DNA of 18,111 bases from Parcubacteria group bacterium. GTDB lineage: Bacteria > Patescibacteriota > Minisyncoccia > Phycocordibacterales > CALRHW01. Positions 6,981 to 14,907 of this stretch are shown piece by piece (positions within the stretch are counted from its first letter, which is position 1; every line of letters begins with the position of its first letter). The stretch spans positions 1 to 18,111 of the forward strand of contig CALRHW010000008.1 in the NCBI GenBank assembly GCA_943359555.1, in the 5' to 3' direction. The notes below the pieces were generated by a model. The model did not search any database and had not been told where the DNA came from. It saw nothing but the letters and a program-made list of their open reading frames with translations. The translations under genes and the position numbers were made by a program.

Positions 6981-7093
6981 AGTAAAATAAAAATAACCTC
7001 AAAAAGGGGGTCGCGAGGCTGACGAGCCGAGCGCTTCAGGATTTTTTAAGCTTAAAAAATCCGTACCCTTTTTGAGGTTATTTTTATTTTACT
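6981..7093. terminator. Bidirectional compound terminator with 28-bp perfect inverted repeat
   Basis: Arms 6981-7008 and 7066-7093 are perfect reverse complements (28 bp): AGTAAAATAAAA... outside, ACCTCAAAAAGGG inside. The inner stem followed by T-rich sequence serves both rpmA (plus) and rplI (minus). The 57-base loop holds a second perfect 24-bp palindrome at 7039-7062 (half-site GGATTTTTTAAG) and a small GGCT/AGCC hairpin (7017-7028). The rplI stop codon lies in the right arm. Confidence 0.85.
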
Positions 7094-7530
7094 GAATTAA
7101 CCACCACCAAAAACTCCACGCTTTTGTCCCCCACTTTTACAGTCACTTTGTGTTCACCGATTTCTTTTATGGGTTTCGGTAATTCTATAAAATCAGCATT
7201 GATGTCTAATCTGGTCTGAGTTTTGAGAGCCTCCACGATACGCTCTTTATGAATACTTGAAAAAAGATGTCCTTTATCGCTCGCTTTTTCTGTAAATTCT
7301 ACGCACACATCCTTTATATCCTCTAGGTTTTTGGCGAGCAAATCTGCGTGAATATTTTTTTCTTGCATATCTCTCGCTTGCAAAAGCCCGATTCTTTTTA
7401 TAGCAGAAGGAGTCGCTACTTCTGCTAGTTTTTTAGGAATAAGGAAATTGAGAGCATGTCCATCTGATATATCTTTCACCTCGTATTTCTGACCTATTTT
7501 TGGCACAGTTTTAAGTAATATAACTTTCAT
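7084..7530 (-). CDS. rplI: 50S ribosomal protein bL9
   Basis: 148 residues, typical length. The N-terminal rRNA-binding domain is MKVILLKTVPKIGQKYEVKDISDGHALNFLIPKKLA. A connecting helix (about 40-75) and the C-terminal domain (FSSIHKERIVEAL, about 90-148) are both recognisable. The usual KxGxVVxVxxGYARNFL pattern is present with DGHALNFL instead of GYARNYL. It follows the S41 protease after 29 bases on the same strand and is probably cotranscribed. Some CPR lineages are reported to lack bL9, so its presence helps narrow the placement; that is literature knowledge, not tested here. Confidence 0.96.
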   Translation of the reverse strand: MKVILLKTVPKIGQKYEVKDISDGHALNFLIPKKLAEVATPSAIKRIGLLQARDMQEKNIHADLLAKNLEDIKDVCVEFTEKASDKGHLFSSIHKERIVEALKTQTRLDINADFIELPKPIKEIGEHKVTVKVGDKSVEFLVVVNSVK

Positions 7531-7559
7531 AAAATTTTATTTAGATAATCCTATTTCTA

Positions 7560-8792
7560 TCACTTTTTTAATAAATACTCAACAGCCGTAGAGATTTGTG
7601 GGTCAAGACCCTTTTTTGTATCATCTTCTGTCTTTTTTACTTCTATGTCGGGCTTGAGTCCGCCATCTGAAATAGATTTACCGTTTGGTGTGAGCCAACG
7701 AGCGATAGTGACTTTTAAAGAAGTGTCTGGTGTGATTTTTATGAGTTCTTGCACAGAGCCTTTTCCGTATGAGTTTACACCGACAAGCTTTGCGACACCG
7801 TGCTCTTGAAGAGCCCCAGCTAAAATCTCTGAAGCGGATGCTGAGCCCCCGTCAATAAGGACAGCCATCTTTAATTTGTCACTAAAAATACTATAACCCT
7901 TACTTCTGTGCACTATTTCATCTTTATTTTTTCCAAAATTTTCTCTTACCACAATATCACCGAGGGGTAAAAACCAACTTGCCATATCTATGCTCGCCTC
8001 CAAGTATCCTCCAGGATTTCCACGCAAATCAAGCACGAGTTTGTTACTTCCAGAAGATATAAAATCGCGGAGAGATTTTCTAAATAAATCAGCTGACACA
8101 GCAGAAAAATTATAAAGTTCAATAACAAATATACCGTCATTTCGCAGATGTGTGCTGATAGTCGGTATGTCTATCGTTGCACGAATCACAGAAATTTCAA
8201 TCGGGACACTTGCAACACCACGCAAAATAGTAAATTTTACTTTAGTGCCATCTTTCCCGCGAATTAATTTTACTGCTTCATCAGAATTAAGTTTGGCAGT
8301 GGTGGCGTCATCAATCTTTAGAATTTTATCTCCCGAAAGAATTCCTGCTCTTTGTGCTGGAGTCCCTTTAAGCGGAGAAATAACGGTGAGTATTCCATCG
8401 CGCATTCCAATTTCCATTCCCACGCCATGAAAATTGCCACTTATGTCACTTTCAAATATTTCCGCATCTGCTGGAGGTAAGAAAATAGTGTAAGGATCAC
8501 TAAAAGAATCAGCAAGACCCTCTATCGCTCCCCAGATTTTGTCTTGGTCGGCAAGAACAGGAGTAGAAGAGCTTGATGAAACATGTTTTTCATTTAAAAT
8601 ATCCCACGCTTTCCAAAACGGCGCAAAATTGCCGTTTACAAAAGATGTTGGGTTTTTATTTTCTAAATTGGCGGAGCTATTTGTTTCATTAATTTTTTGA
8701 GAACCAAAATAATATCCGCAAAAAAAAGAAGCTCCTACTATAAGGAGTGAAGCTATTACAAAAATTCTATGTTTAGAAAACCGTGAATCCAT
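7560..8792 (-). CDS. Carboxy-terminal processing protease (S41 family, CtpA-like)
   Basis: 410 residues from the ATG at 8792. An N-terminal anchor (about 8-30) places the protease outside the membrane. A helical region is followed by a PDZ domain (about 118-205: GVGMEIGMRDGILTVISPLKGTPA, GILSGDKILKIDD). The S41 core follows, with LVLDLRGNPGGYLEAS and the catalytic serine in GGSASASE (S319) and lysine in YGKGS (K344), spaced as in known CtpA enzymes. The end ARWLTPNGKSISDGGLKPDI is typical. Family members trim or degrade envelope proteins. The frame is open to a TTG at 8918, but that would reach into corA and lacks a signal; a promoter (8803-8831) just above the ATG supports 8792. rplI follows. 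Confidence 0.95.
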   Translation of the reverse strand: MDSRFSKHRIFVIASLLIVGASFFCGYYFGSQKINETNSSANLENKNPTSFVNGNFAPFWKAWDILNEKHVSSSSSTPVLADQDKIWGAIEGLADSFSDPYTIFLPPADAEIFESDISGNFHGVGMEIGMRDGILTVISPLKGTPAQRAGILSGDKILKIDDATTAKLNSDEAVKLIRGKDGTKVKFTILRGVASVPIEISVIRATIDIPTISTHLRNDGIFVIELYNFSAVSADLFRKSLRDFISSGSNKLVLDLRGNPGGYLEASIDMASWFLPLGDIVVRENFGKNKDEIVHRSKGYSIFSDKLKMAVLIDGGSASASEILAGALQEHGVAKLVGVNSYGKGSVQELIKITPDTSLKVTIARWLTPNGKSISDGGLKPDIEVKKTEDDTKKGLDPQISTAVEYLLKK

Positions 8793-8802
8793 TTGTCGCT
8801 TT

Positions 8803-8831
8803 ATTATCTCAAAATCGTGTGCGACGGTCAA
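8803..8831 (-). promoter_or_regulatory. Promoter of the S41 protease gene
   Basis: On the minus strand TTGACC (8831-8826), a 17-base spacer and GATAAT (8808-8803). The ATG at 8792 is 10 bases further, so the leader is only about 4 bases. This fixes the start at 8792. Confidence 0.7.
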
Positions 8832-8864
8832 ACATCTGTATCCGTCCACAGCACCTGTACGCCC

Positions 8865-8893
8865 TTGCCCAAACTCGCAATAACTTTTATAAT
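8865..8893 (+). promoter_or_regulatory. Promoter of the corA-cysS unit
   Basis: TTGCCC (8865-8870), a 17-base spacer and perfect TATAAT (8888-8893). The ATG at 8910 is 16 bases on, giving a leader of roughly 10 bases. Confidence 0.7.
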
Positions 8894-8909
8894 TAAAACA
8901 AATTAACAC

Positions 8910-9824
8910 ATGATACAAAGATATTCTTATAAAGGAATTACTTGGCTTGACCTAGATCATCCGACAGATAAAGATGTCGATGAGATTATAAAAGAGTTTA
9001 AAATTGACGGCGTCATTGCAAACGAACTTTCCAAACCATCTATAAAACCTCGCGTTGAGCTTTATCATGATTTTATTTATCTTGTCTTACATTTTCCGGT
9101 TTTTAAACACAGTCACTCTGAAAAAACCGAACAAGAAGTGGACTTTATCATCGGTCGCGATTTTCTCGTGACGGCGCGCTACGACACGGTAGACGCTCTT
9201 CATAAATTTGCAAAACACCTAGAAGTAAGCTCTATTTTAGATAAAAAAAATATAGAGTATCCTACTGGTTATATTTTCTATATGATTTTAAAGGAAATTT
9301 ATAGCACGATTTTTGATGAGTTATCTTATATAGAAAGCTGGCAAAAAAACATTGAAAACAAAATTTTTAAAGGAGACGAACGTGCTATGGTTTTTGATTT
9401 ATCAAATGTAAGTCGCACACTTCTTGATTTTCAAAAAACAATGGACTCACACAGAGAGGTGCTAATCTCACTTGAAATTATCGGAAAAAAAGCTTTGGGA
9501 GATCATTTTTCTTTATACACACGCGTTGCGCTTGAAGAGTATCACAAAATCCAAAGCACAATCAAAAACTTGCGTGACGTCGTAGTTGAACTTCGCGAAA
9601 CAAATAATTCTCTACTAGACACAAAAGGAAATGAAATTACAAAAGTTCTTACTATTATGGCTTTTATTGCCGTTCCGCTTTCTCTCATCGTTTCAGTATT
9701 TCAGATAGACACTGTCGCTAGACCGCTTATTGGTCAGCCAAATGATTTTTGGATACTCATCGGTGGAATTTTTGCTGTCGGAGTAGTGATGTTTTCTTTT
9801 TTTAAGTTTAAACACTGGTTATGA
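8910..9824 (+). CDS. CorA-like divalent cation transporter lacking the GMN motif
   Basis: 304 residues, the usual size for CorA. The cytoplasmic N-terminal domain (about 1-150: GITWLDLDHPTDKDVDEII, KPRVELYHDFIYLVLHFP) and the long helical stalk (about 150-245) fit the family. Two C-terminal helices follow (about 248-264 and 280-298), then a basic end KFKHWL. In canonical CorA, TM1 ends in YGMN, the selectivity filter; here the matching positions read FQID (264-267). The loop ARPLIGQPNDFW still aligns with the usual extracellular loop. Fold and topology are clear, but Mg2+ specificity is not supported by the key motif. Its stop overlaps the cysS ATG by 4 bases (ATGA), so both are probably translated together. 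Confidence 0.87.
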   Translation: MIQRYSYKGITWLDLDHPTDKDVDEIIKEFKIDGVIANELSKPSIKPRVELYHDFIYLVLHFPVFKHSHSEKTEQEVDFIIGRDFLVTARYDTVDALHKFAKHLEVSSILDKKNIEYPTGYIFYMILKEIYSTIFDELSYIESWQKNIENKIFKGDERAMVFDLSNVSRTLLDFQKTMDSHREVLISLEIIGKKALGDHFSLYTRVALEEYHKIQSTIKNLRDVVVELRETNNSLLDTKGNEITKVLTIMAFIAVPLSLIVSVFQIDTVARPLIGQPNDFWILIGGIFAVGVVMFSFFKFKHWL

Positions 9825-11239
9825 TTACTCTTTGGAATACAATGTCTGGAGGAAAAGAGCCTTTTTCTTCACTAGAAAAGAAAAAAGTGGGTATGTATAA
9901 TTGCGGACCGACTGTTTACAACTATGCGCATATCGGAAATCTACGGTCTTATGTTTTTGCGGACATTTTGAAGCGCATGCTTATTTACAATAAATATAAA
10001 GTTAATCAGGTAATAAATATTACTGACGTAGGTCACTTACTTGGTGATGGTGACGAAGGACGCGATAAAATTGAAGAGGGTGCACGCAAGGAAGGCAAAA
10101 CCGCGAGAGAAGTAATCGCTTTTTACACTTTGGCGTTTATGGAAGATCTAAAAATGCTCAATATAGATGTGCACGATATAAAATTTCCGCGAGCGACAGA
10201 GCATATTGCTGAGCAGATTGACCTTATAAAAACTTTAGAGCAAAAAGGTTTTACATATAAAACTTCAGACGGAATTTATTTTGATACGCAAAAATTTAAG
10301 CCGTACGGGAAGCTTGGCAACATTGATTTGGCGCATTTAAAAGAAGGTGCGCGCGTTACTATAAACTCGCAAAAAAAACACAATACTGATTTTGCACTGT
10401 GGAAATTTGCTGAGCCTCACGAAAAACGTCAGCAAGAGTGGCAGTCTCCGTGGGGTGTAGGTTTCCCCGGCTGGCACATAGAATGTTCGGCTATGGCGAT
10501 GAAATATCTCGGTGAAACTTTTGATATACACACAGGCGGAATTGACCACATTCCTGTTCATCACAATAACGAAATCGCTCAGTCTGAATGTGCAACAGGA
10601 AAAGAGTATGTGCGATTTTGGCTTCACAATGCTTTTGTAAATATGGCGAGTTCTGGAATTGGCTCGGGCGAAAAAATGGCAAAATCTGCTGGTGGATTTT
10701 TACGGCTCGCAGATGTTGTTACGCGTAAAATAAATCCTGTGAGTTATCGCTACTGGTTACTGACCGCACACTATCGTTCTCCTATTACTTTTGATTGGGA
10801 GCCACTTGAAAGTGCAAATGTAGCGCTTATGAAACTTGTGCGTGTTTATAGCGAGCTTCCAAGTTTTGGAAAAATTAGTAAAAAATGGCTGGAAAAATTT
10901 GAAACGCATGTAAATAATGATTTGAACACTCCTGGTGCTATCGCTGAAATGTGGAACATGATACGCGACAAGACTGTTTCTGCGCGAGATAAAAAAACGA
11001 CCTTAAACGAATTTGACAAAGTGCTTGGATTAAGTTTAAAAACTCTTGCGAAAGAAGTGTTCGCTCTCGCCAAAGCTGATAAAAAAATACCCGACGTTGT
11101 GAAAAAACTGGTCAAAGAACGGGAAATCGCCCGCAAAAACAATGACTGGAAACATGCTGATGAGCTTCGTGACGATATATTAAAACAGGGTTTTGAGCTT
11201 AAAGATACCGAAAACGGCACAAAACTCAAGAAAGTCTAA
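9821..11239 (+). CDS. cysS: Cysteinyl-tRNA synthetase
   Basis: 472 residues, normal length. It charges tRNA-Cys. The catalytic class I domain has MYNCGPTVYNYAHIGNLRSYVFAD, with HIGN at 37-40 for the HIGH motif and C28 as the first zinc ligand. The other expected zinc ligands are C222 (HIECSAM), H247 and E251 (HHNNEIAQSE). GWHIECSAMAMKYLGETFDI is highly characteristic. The KMSKS loop reads KMAKS (285-289), preceded by a short Ser/Gly-rich insert SSGIGSG. The C-terminal anticodon-binding region ends EREIARKNNDWKHADELRDDILKQGF. Start ATG is inside the corA stop. Very sure. Confidence 0.98.
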   Translation: MITLWNTMSGGKEPFSSLEKKKVGMYNCGPTVYNYAHIGNLRSYVFADILKRMLIYNKYKVNQVINITDVGHLLGDGDEGRDKIEEGARKEGKTAREVIAFYTLAFMEDLKMLNIDVHDIKFPRATEHIAEQIDLIKTLEQKGFTYKTSDGIYFDTQKFKPYGKLGNIDLAHLKEGARVTINSQKKHNTDFALWKFAEPHEKRQQEWQSPWGVGFPGWHIECSAMAMKYLGETFDIHTGGIDHIPVHHNNEIAQSECATGKEYVRFWLHNAFVNMASSGIGSGEKMAKSAGGFLRLADVVTRKINPVSYRYWLLTAHYRSPITFDWEPLESANVALMKLVRVYSELPSFGKISKKWLEKFETHVNNDLNTPGAIAEMWNMIRDKTVSARDKKTTLNEFDKVLGLSLKTLAKEVFALAKADKKIPDVVKKLVKEREIARKNNDWKHADELRDDILKQGFELKDTENGTKLKKV

Positions 11240-11322
11240 AGAAGAAATAAAGGCACTTTTCGTTCTCCACAGTTTAACCACAGTCTATCAAGTTTTTTAA
11301 CTTTCACGCGCCGACCGCACCA

Positions 11323-11331
11323 TGTTAGTAT
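11323..11331 (+). promoter_or_regulatory. Extended -10 promoter of dnaB
   Basis: TGT joined to TAGTAT (11326-11331), 7 bases before the ATG at 11339, which would make the mRNA leaderless. No good -35 is seen. The rest of the 99-base gap after cysS shows no clear terminator. Confidence 0.5.
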
Positions 11332-11338
11332 TGTTGCA

Positions 11339-12730
11339 ATGAGCGACAATAATAAAAATAAAAACCGCGCAATAAGAATTCCTCCACAAAGCATAGAAGC
11401 TGAGATGGCTCTACTCGGTTCTATTATGCTTCGTCCGGAAGCCATTCATGAAATTATAGACACTCTTTCATCTGCGTCATTTTATTCTGAACGGCATCGT
11501 ATGATTTTTGACACGATGTTTGAGCTATTCAAAAAAAATCAGCCGATTGATTTACTTTCACTTTCTTCACGTTTGAAGGAAAAAAACATGCTTGACCAAA
11601 TCGGAGGTAACACTTATTTAACCGAGCTTGTACACGTCGTCCCCTCTTCTGCAAATATAAAACACTACGGCGACATCATTCACAAAAAAAGTATGATGCG
11701 CGGACTTATAGATGCGTCTGAATACGTCTGCCAGCTCGGTTTTGATGAGGCAGAAGATTTGGAAATTATTTTAGACAAAGCTGATAAAAGAATGGTGGAA
11801 GCGACAAGTGGAAATAGTACAGCTCACAAATTTATTGAACTAAAAGATACGCTAAACGAAGCGTGGGAACGTTTTGATAGATTACATAATTCAAAAGGCG
11901 GTCTCCGTGGAATTCCTACCGGCTTCACAGCATTAGATGAACATCTTGCAGGCCTTCAAGAGTCTGACCTGATCATTTTAGCGGCACGACCATCAATGGG
12001 AAAAACCGCGCTCGCTTTAGACATAGCTCGTCAGACTGCAATCAACCACGGCACGCCTGTCGGCATTTTTTCTTTAGAAATGAGCTCACAACAACTTGTG
12101 GATAGAATGCTCGCGTCGCAAGCTGATGTGGATTCTTGGAAACTGCGAACAGGAAAAATCACAAATCAAGATGACTTTGCTTCTATCCGTCAGGCGCTAG
12201 ATAAGCTAGCAACTGCACCAATTTATATAGATGACCAAGCTGGCAACAATATTCTTAAAATGCGTTCTGTTGCACGTCGGCTCAAACGCGAAAAAGGGCT
12301 CGGACTTATTATCGTGGACTACTTACAACTCATGGTTCCTACCAATTCCCGTGCTGGAGACAATCTCGTGCAACAAGTAACCGAAATTTCTCGTTCATTA
12401 AAAAATCTTGCCCGTGAGCTAAAAGTGCCAGTGCTCGCGCTTTCCCAGCTTTCTCGTGCTGTGGAGTCTCGCGGTGGCAAGCCTCGTCTTTCTGATTTGC
12501 GAGATTCTGGATCTATTGAGCAAGATGCTGACGTCGTGATGTTTATTCATCGTGAAGATAAATTTAAAGAAGCAAGTGAGCGCACAAATATCGCCGAAAT
12601 TTTAATTGAGAAACATCGTAATGGTCCTACAGGAAAAATTGATTTATATTTTAATGACAAAAAAGCTACTTTCCAAAGTGTCGCGCGTGACAATTTTGGC
12701 GGAGCGGATAAAGAGTTTAAGGATTTCTAA
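11339..12730 (+). CDS. dnaB: Replicative DNA helicase DnaB
   Basis: 463 residues. Hexameric helicase that unwinds DNA at the replication fork. The N-terminal DnaB domain (about 12-115: PPQSIEAEMALLGSIM) is followed by a linker and the RecA-like motor (about 180-455). Walker A ARPSMGKTALA has K222; H1a glutamate E247 is in FSLEMSS; Walker B is GLIIVDYLQL with D327; Q370 is in ALSQLSRAVESR; and RLSDLRDSGSIEQDADVV is the H3/H4 region. The arginine finger is likely within EKHRNGPTG. No intein is present, although this gene is a common intein site. recR starts 13 bases downstream, so both probably share a transcript. Confidence 0.98.
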   Translation: MSDNNKNKNRAIRIPPQSIEAEMALLGSIMLRPEAIHEIIDTLSSASFYSERHRMIFDTMFELFKKNQPIDLLSLSSRLKEKNMLDQIGGNTYLTELVHVVPSSANIKHYGDIIHKKSMMRGLIDASEYVCQLGFDEAEDLEIILDKADKRMVEATSGNSTAHKFIELKDTLNEAWERFDRLHNSKGGLRGIPTGFTALDEHLAGLQESDLIILAARPSMGKTALALDIARQTAINHGTPVGIFSLEMSSQQLVDRMLASQADVDSWKLRTGKITNQDDFASIRQALDKLATAPIYIDDQAGNNILKMRSVARRLKREKGLGLIIVDYLQLMVPTNSRAGDNLVQQVTEISRSLKNLARELKVPVLALSQLSRAVESRGGKPRLSDLRDSGSIEQDADVVMFIHREDKFKEASERTNIAEILIEKHRNGPTGKIDLYFNDKKATFQSVARDNFGGADKEFKDF

Positions 12731-12743
12731 TTTTACACGAGAT

Positions 12744-13361
12744 ATGAACACTCTTTTAAAACTCACTTCCTTTTTTTCTGAATTTCCTGGAATAGGTCCA
12801 CGGCAAGCAAAACGTTTTGTGTATTTTTTACTTACCAGAAATCAAAGCCATCTAGACGAGCTCGCTTCCCTGATTGCAAAAATAAAAGAGGAAATTAAAA
12901 CTTGCGAAAGTTGTTACAGATTCTTTTTCAAAAACTTTTCTGACTCAAACTCGTGCGACATTTGTTCGGCAAAAAATCGCGACGTAAGTATGCTCACCGT
13001 AGTCAGTCGCGATGTAGATTTGGAAAATATTGAAAAAACCGGTGTTTATAATGGAAAATATTTTGTGCTTGGTGGAACAGTGCCGATTTTAGAATCACAA
13101 CCTGAAAACAAAATACGGATTAAAGAATTGCTTCGCGCAGTAGAAACTCGCACTTACGAAGGTTTGCATGAAATCGTGCTTGCAGTAAATGCAAATCCCG
13201 AAGGTGAAAATACTAGCGATTACATTAAAAAAATACTCGCTCCCCTTACCCAAAAACACAACATCAAAATTTCCCTACTCGGACGCGGGCTTTCCACAGG
13301 AACGGAGCTTGAATATTCTGACGCGGAAACCCTTAAAAACGCCTTACAGAACAGACAATAA
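12744..13361 (+). CDS. recR: Recombination mediator protein RecR
   Basis: 205 residues from the ATG at 12744, about the standard length. It acts with RecO (and RecF) in loading RecA on gapped DNA. The helix-hairpin-helix FPGIGPRQAKRF is at 14-25. A C4 zinc finger has C54, C57, C71 and C74. The Toprim domain begins LTVVSRDVDLENIEKTG and continues to AVNANPEGENTSDYI, and the C-terminal part contains LGRGLSTGTELEYSD. The frame is open back to 12606 inside dnaB, but residues before the ATG do not match RecR. It ends at a strong terminator. Confidence 0.97.
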   Translation: MNTLLKLTSFFSEFPGIGPRQAKRFVYFLLTRNQSHLDELASLIAKIKEEIKTCESCYRFFFKNFSDSNSCDICSAKNRDVSMLTVVSRDVDLENIEKTGVYNGKYFVLGGTVPILESQPENKIRIKELLRAVETRTYEGLHEIVLAVNANPEGENTSDYIKKILAPLTQKHNIKISLLGRGLSTGTELEYSDAETLKNALQNRQ

Positions 13362-13389
13362 TAAAACCGCCTTTCTGGGCGGTTTTATT
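13360..13389. terminator. Bidirectional terminator between recR and rplU
   Basis: Arms AATAAAACCGCC (13360-13371) and GGCGGTTTTATT (13378-13389) are perfectly complementary, with a six-base loop. The T-rich arm on either strand lets it serve both converging genes. It starts within the recR stop codon and ends 1 base before the rplU stop. Confidence 0.93.
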
Positions 13390-13390
13390 C

Positions 13391-13708
13391 TTACTTTATC
13401 TCCTCAATCTTTACCTTAAAAAATGGCTGTCGGTGACCGTTTTTCTTAAAATATCTACTCTTTTGCTTGTATTTGATAACGTCAATTTTCTTTGCTCGTC
13501 CTGCTTCTGTAAAGGTTGCCATCACTGAAGCGCCTGCGATAAAAGGAGTTCCAATAGTTGTATCTTTACCATTATCCACAAGTAGCACCTTATCAAAAGT
13601 GATTTTATCACCTGCTTTAAAATCGCCAGGAAGCTTCTCTATAGTGAGAGTATCTCCCTTTTTTACTTGGTATTGCTTACCACCTGTTTGAATAACTGCA
13701 AATTCCAT
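13391..13708 (-). CDS. rplU: 50S ribosomal protein bL21
   Basis: 105 residues, normal length. MEFAVIQTGGKQYQVKKGDTLTIEKL is the standard N-terminus, followed by VLLVDNGKDTTIGTPFIAGA and the basic rRNA-binding stretch KYKQKSRYFKKNGHRQPF. It stands alone rather than with rpmA. Promoter elements at 13718-13745 place the start within about 3 bases of the ATG. Confidence 0.98.
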   Translation of the reverse strand: MEFAVIQTGGKQYQVKKGDTLTIEKLPGDFKAGDKITFDKVLLVDNGKDTTIGTPFIAGASVMATFTEAGRAKKIDVIKYKQKSRYFKKNGHRQPFFKVKIEEIK

Positions 13709-13717
13709 AATCTGTAT

Positions 13718-13745
13718 ATTTTACATAAATGGCTATAAAAAGCAA
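13718..13745 (-). promoter_or_regulatory. Promoter of rplU
   Basis: On the minus strand TTGCTT (13745-13740), a 16-base spacer and TAAAAT (13723-13718). The ATG at 13708 begins 9 bases after the -10, giving an almost leaderless mRNA. Confidence 0.6.
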
Positions 13746-13778
13746 GAAAGGTCATGGGACGTATCCCGCGCGCACTCG

Positions 13779-14846
13779 TCACTCCTCAATTTCTGGCTTT
13801 TCAAGAGTTATGGCTTTTATCCCAATCTCTTGCTCTGTAATACGCATCACATCCTTATCTATTTTTTTAAATTCATTTGAGCTCGCGTTAAAATGGTTTA
13901 CTGTAGTTGAAAGAGCGTTGCCCATTTTTTTGTGATAATCGTTGTAGCTTTTTAAATGTCTACCGAGCTCGCCGACGTGTTTGACAATATCCTTTGCAGT
14001 ATCTTCAATTTGCATCGCTTTTAAACCTTGGAGCACTGTCTGTAAATATGCTAAAAAAGAAGTGGGCGACACAATAATAACTTTGTATTTCCCTGCCGCG
14101 CGCTGAATAAGATTTTCTGCGTCTTCTGCCGATGCGCCAACTTTATTTATCAAAAGATCATAATATATCGCTTCGTGCGGAATAAACATAAAAGCAAAAT
14201 CCATCGTGTCTTCTGTCGGGCGTATGTATTTTGCGGTCTCAGAAATGCGGTTCTTTAAATCATTTACAAAAACTTTCTCCAACCGCTCTTTTTCTGCGGG
14301 ATTTTTTTCTTCAATTATTTTATTGTAATTTTCTAGAGAAAACTTGGAGTCAATCGGAATAACTTTATCTTTTACAAAAACTACTGCGTCCACGATGTCG
14401 CCATTTTTAAAAGCATATTGCATCTGATACGAGCCGGGCGGAAGTACGTTTTTAAGGAGCGTTTCCAAATAATACTCTCCCACTATTCCGCGCTGTTTTG
14501 GATTTTTTAAAATATCTTGGAGCGACTGTAGTTGGTCGGCAAATGATACGACTTGTTTATTGGTCTCGTCTAGCTTCGTCAAGCTTGCCGTTACTTCCCG
14601 TATCAAGCGAGATGATTCACTAAACTGATTTCGCATAGACTCATTTACCTGCTTACTGCTCTCACCGATTTTTGAATCCACTGTGCGAGTGAGTTCGTGC
14701 ATTTGTTGAAGAAGAAGATTGAGACCAGTGTCTTTTTTTTCTTCTAGCTCTGGTTTTCCAACGACACGTTTAAATATAAGCCAAATAAAAATAGCATTTG
14801 CTAAAAGCGCTAAAAGTAAAATAATAAATAAGGTTTCAACTGACAT
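13779..14846 (-). CDS. rmuC: DNA recombination protein RmuC
   Basis: 355 residues. Membrane-anchored protein related to restriction-like nucleases and linked to limiting DNA inversions; the exact activity is not settled. One N-terminal helix (about 5-26), a coiled-coil region (about 40-115: QQMHELTRTVDSKIGESSKQV), then the RmuC domain with KQRGIVGEYYLETLLKNVLPPGSYQMQY, VIPIDSKFSLENY, FAFMFIPHEAIYYDLL and IVSPTSFLAYLQTVLQGLK. The DSKF region belongs to the predicted nuclease core. It is divergent from yqeY, and its promoter is 7 bases above the ATG. rplU lies 70 bases downstream and has its own promoter. Confidence 0.95.
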   Translation of the reverse strand: MSVETLFIILLLALLANAIFIWLIFKRVVGKPELEEKKDTGLNLLLQQMHELTRTVDSKIGESSKQVNESMRNQFSESSRLIREVTASLTKLDETNKQVVSFADQLQSLQDILKNPKQRGIVGEYYLETLLKNVLPPGSYQMQYAFKNGDIVDAVVFVKDKVIPIDSKFSLENYNKIIEEKNPAEKERLEKVFVNDLKNRISETAKYIRPTEDTMDFAFMFIPHEAIYYDLLINKVGASAEDAENLIQRAAGKYKVIIVSPTSFLAYLQTVLQGLKAMQIEDTAKDIVKHVGELGRHLKSYNDYHKKMGNALSTTVNHFNASSNEFKKIDKDVMRITEQEIGIKAITLEKPEIEE

Positions 14847-14853
14847 ATCAAAA

Positions 14854-14862
14854 ATTATAGCA
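14854..14862 (-). promoter_or_regulatory. Extended -10 promoter of rmuC
   Basis: The minus strand reads TGCTATAAT: a TGn extension and perfect TATAAT (14859-14854). Seven bases separate it from the ATG at 14846, so transcription would begin at or next to the start codon. Confidence 0.7.
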
Positions 14863-14865
14863 AAT

Positions 14866-14874
14866 TGTTATACT
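14866..14874 (+). promoter_or_regulatory. Possible promoter of yqeY
   Basis: TGT joined to TATACT (14869-14874), an extended -10 facing away from rmuC. The leader would be about 27 bases. The sequence around it contains an inverted pair TGTTAT (14866-14871) / ATAACA (14885-14890), which could be an operator. Weak evidence. Confidence 0.4.
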
Positions 14875-14907
14875 GTTCGTATACATAACAAATAATTAAA
14901 CAACAAC

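Noticed and set aside
8793..8918. 42-codon N-terminal extension of the S41 protease from a TTG
   Set aside because: It overlaps the corA start, lies upstream of a well-placed promoter, and would bury the signal anchor.
12606..12743. N-terminal extension of recR inside dnaB
   Set aside because: Residues before the ATG at 12744 are a shadow of dnaB, and RecR proteins start with the helix-hairpin-helix region.
13729..13935. 68-codon plus-strand frame beginning MAIKSKKGHGTYPARTRHS
   Set aside because: Almost entirely antisense to rmuC and to the rplU promoter; the basic start is chance.
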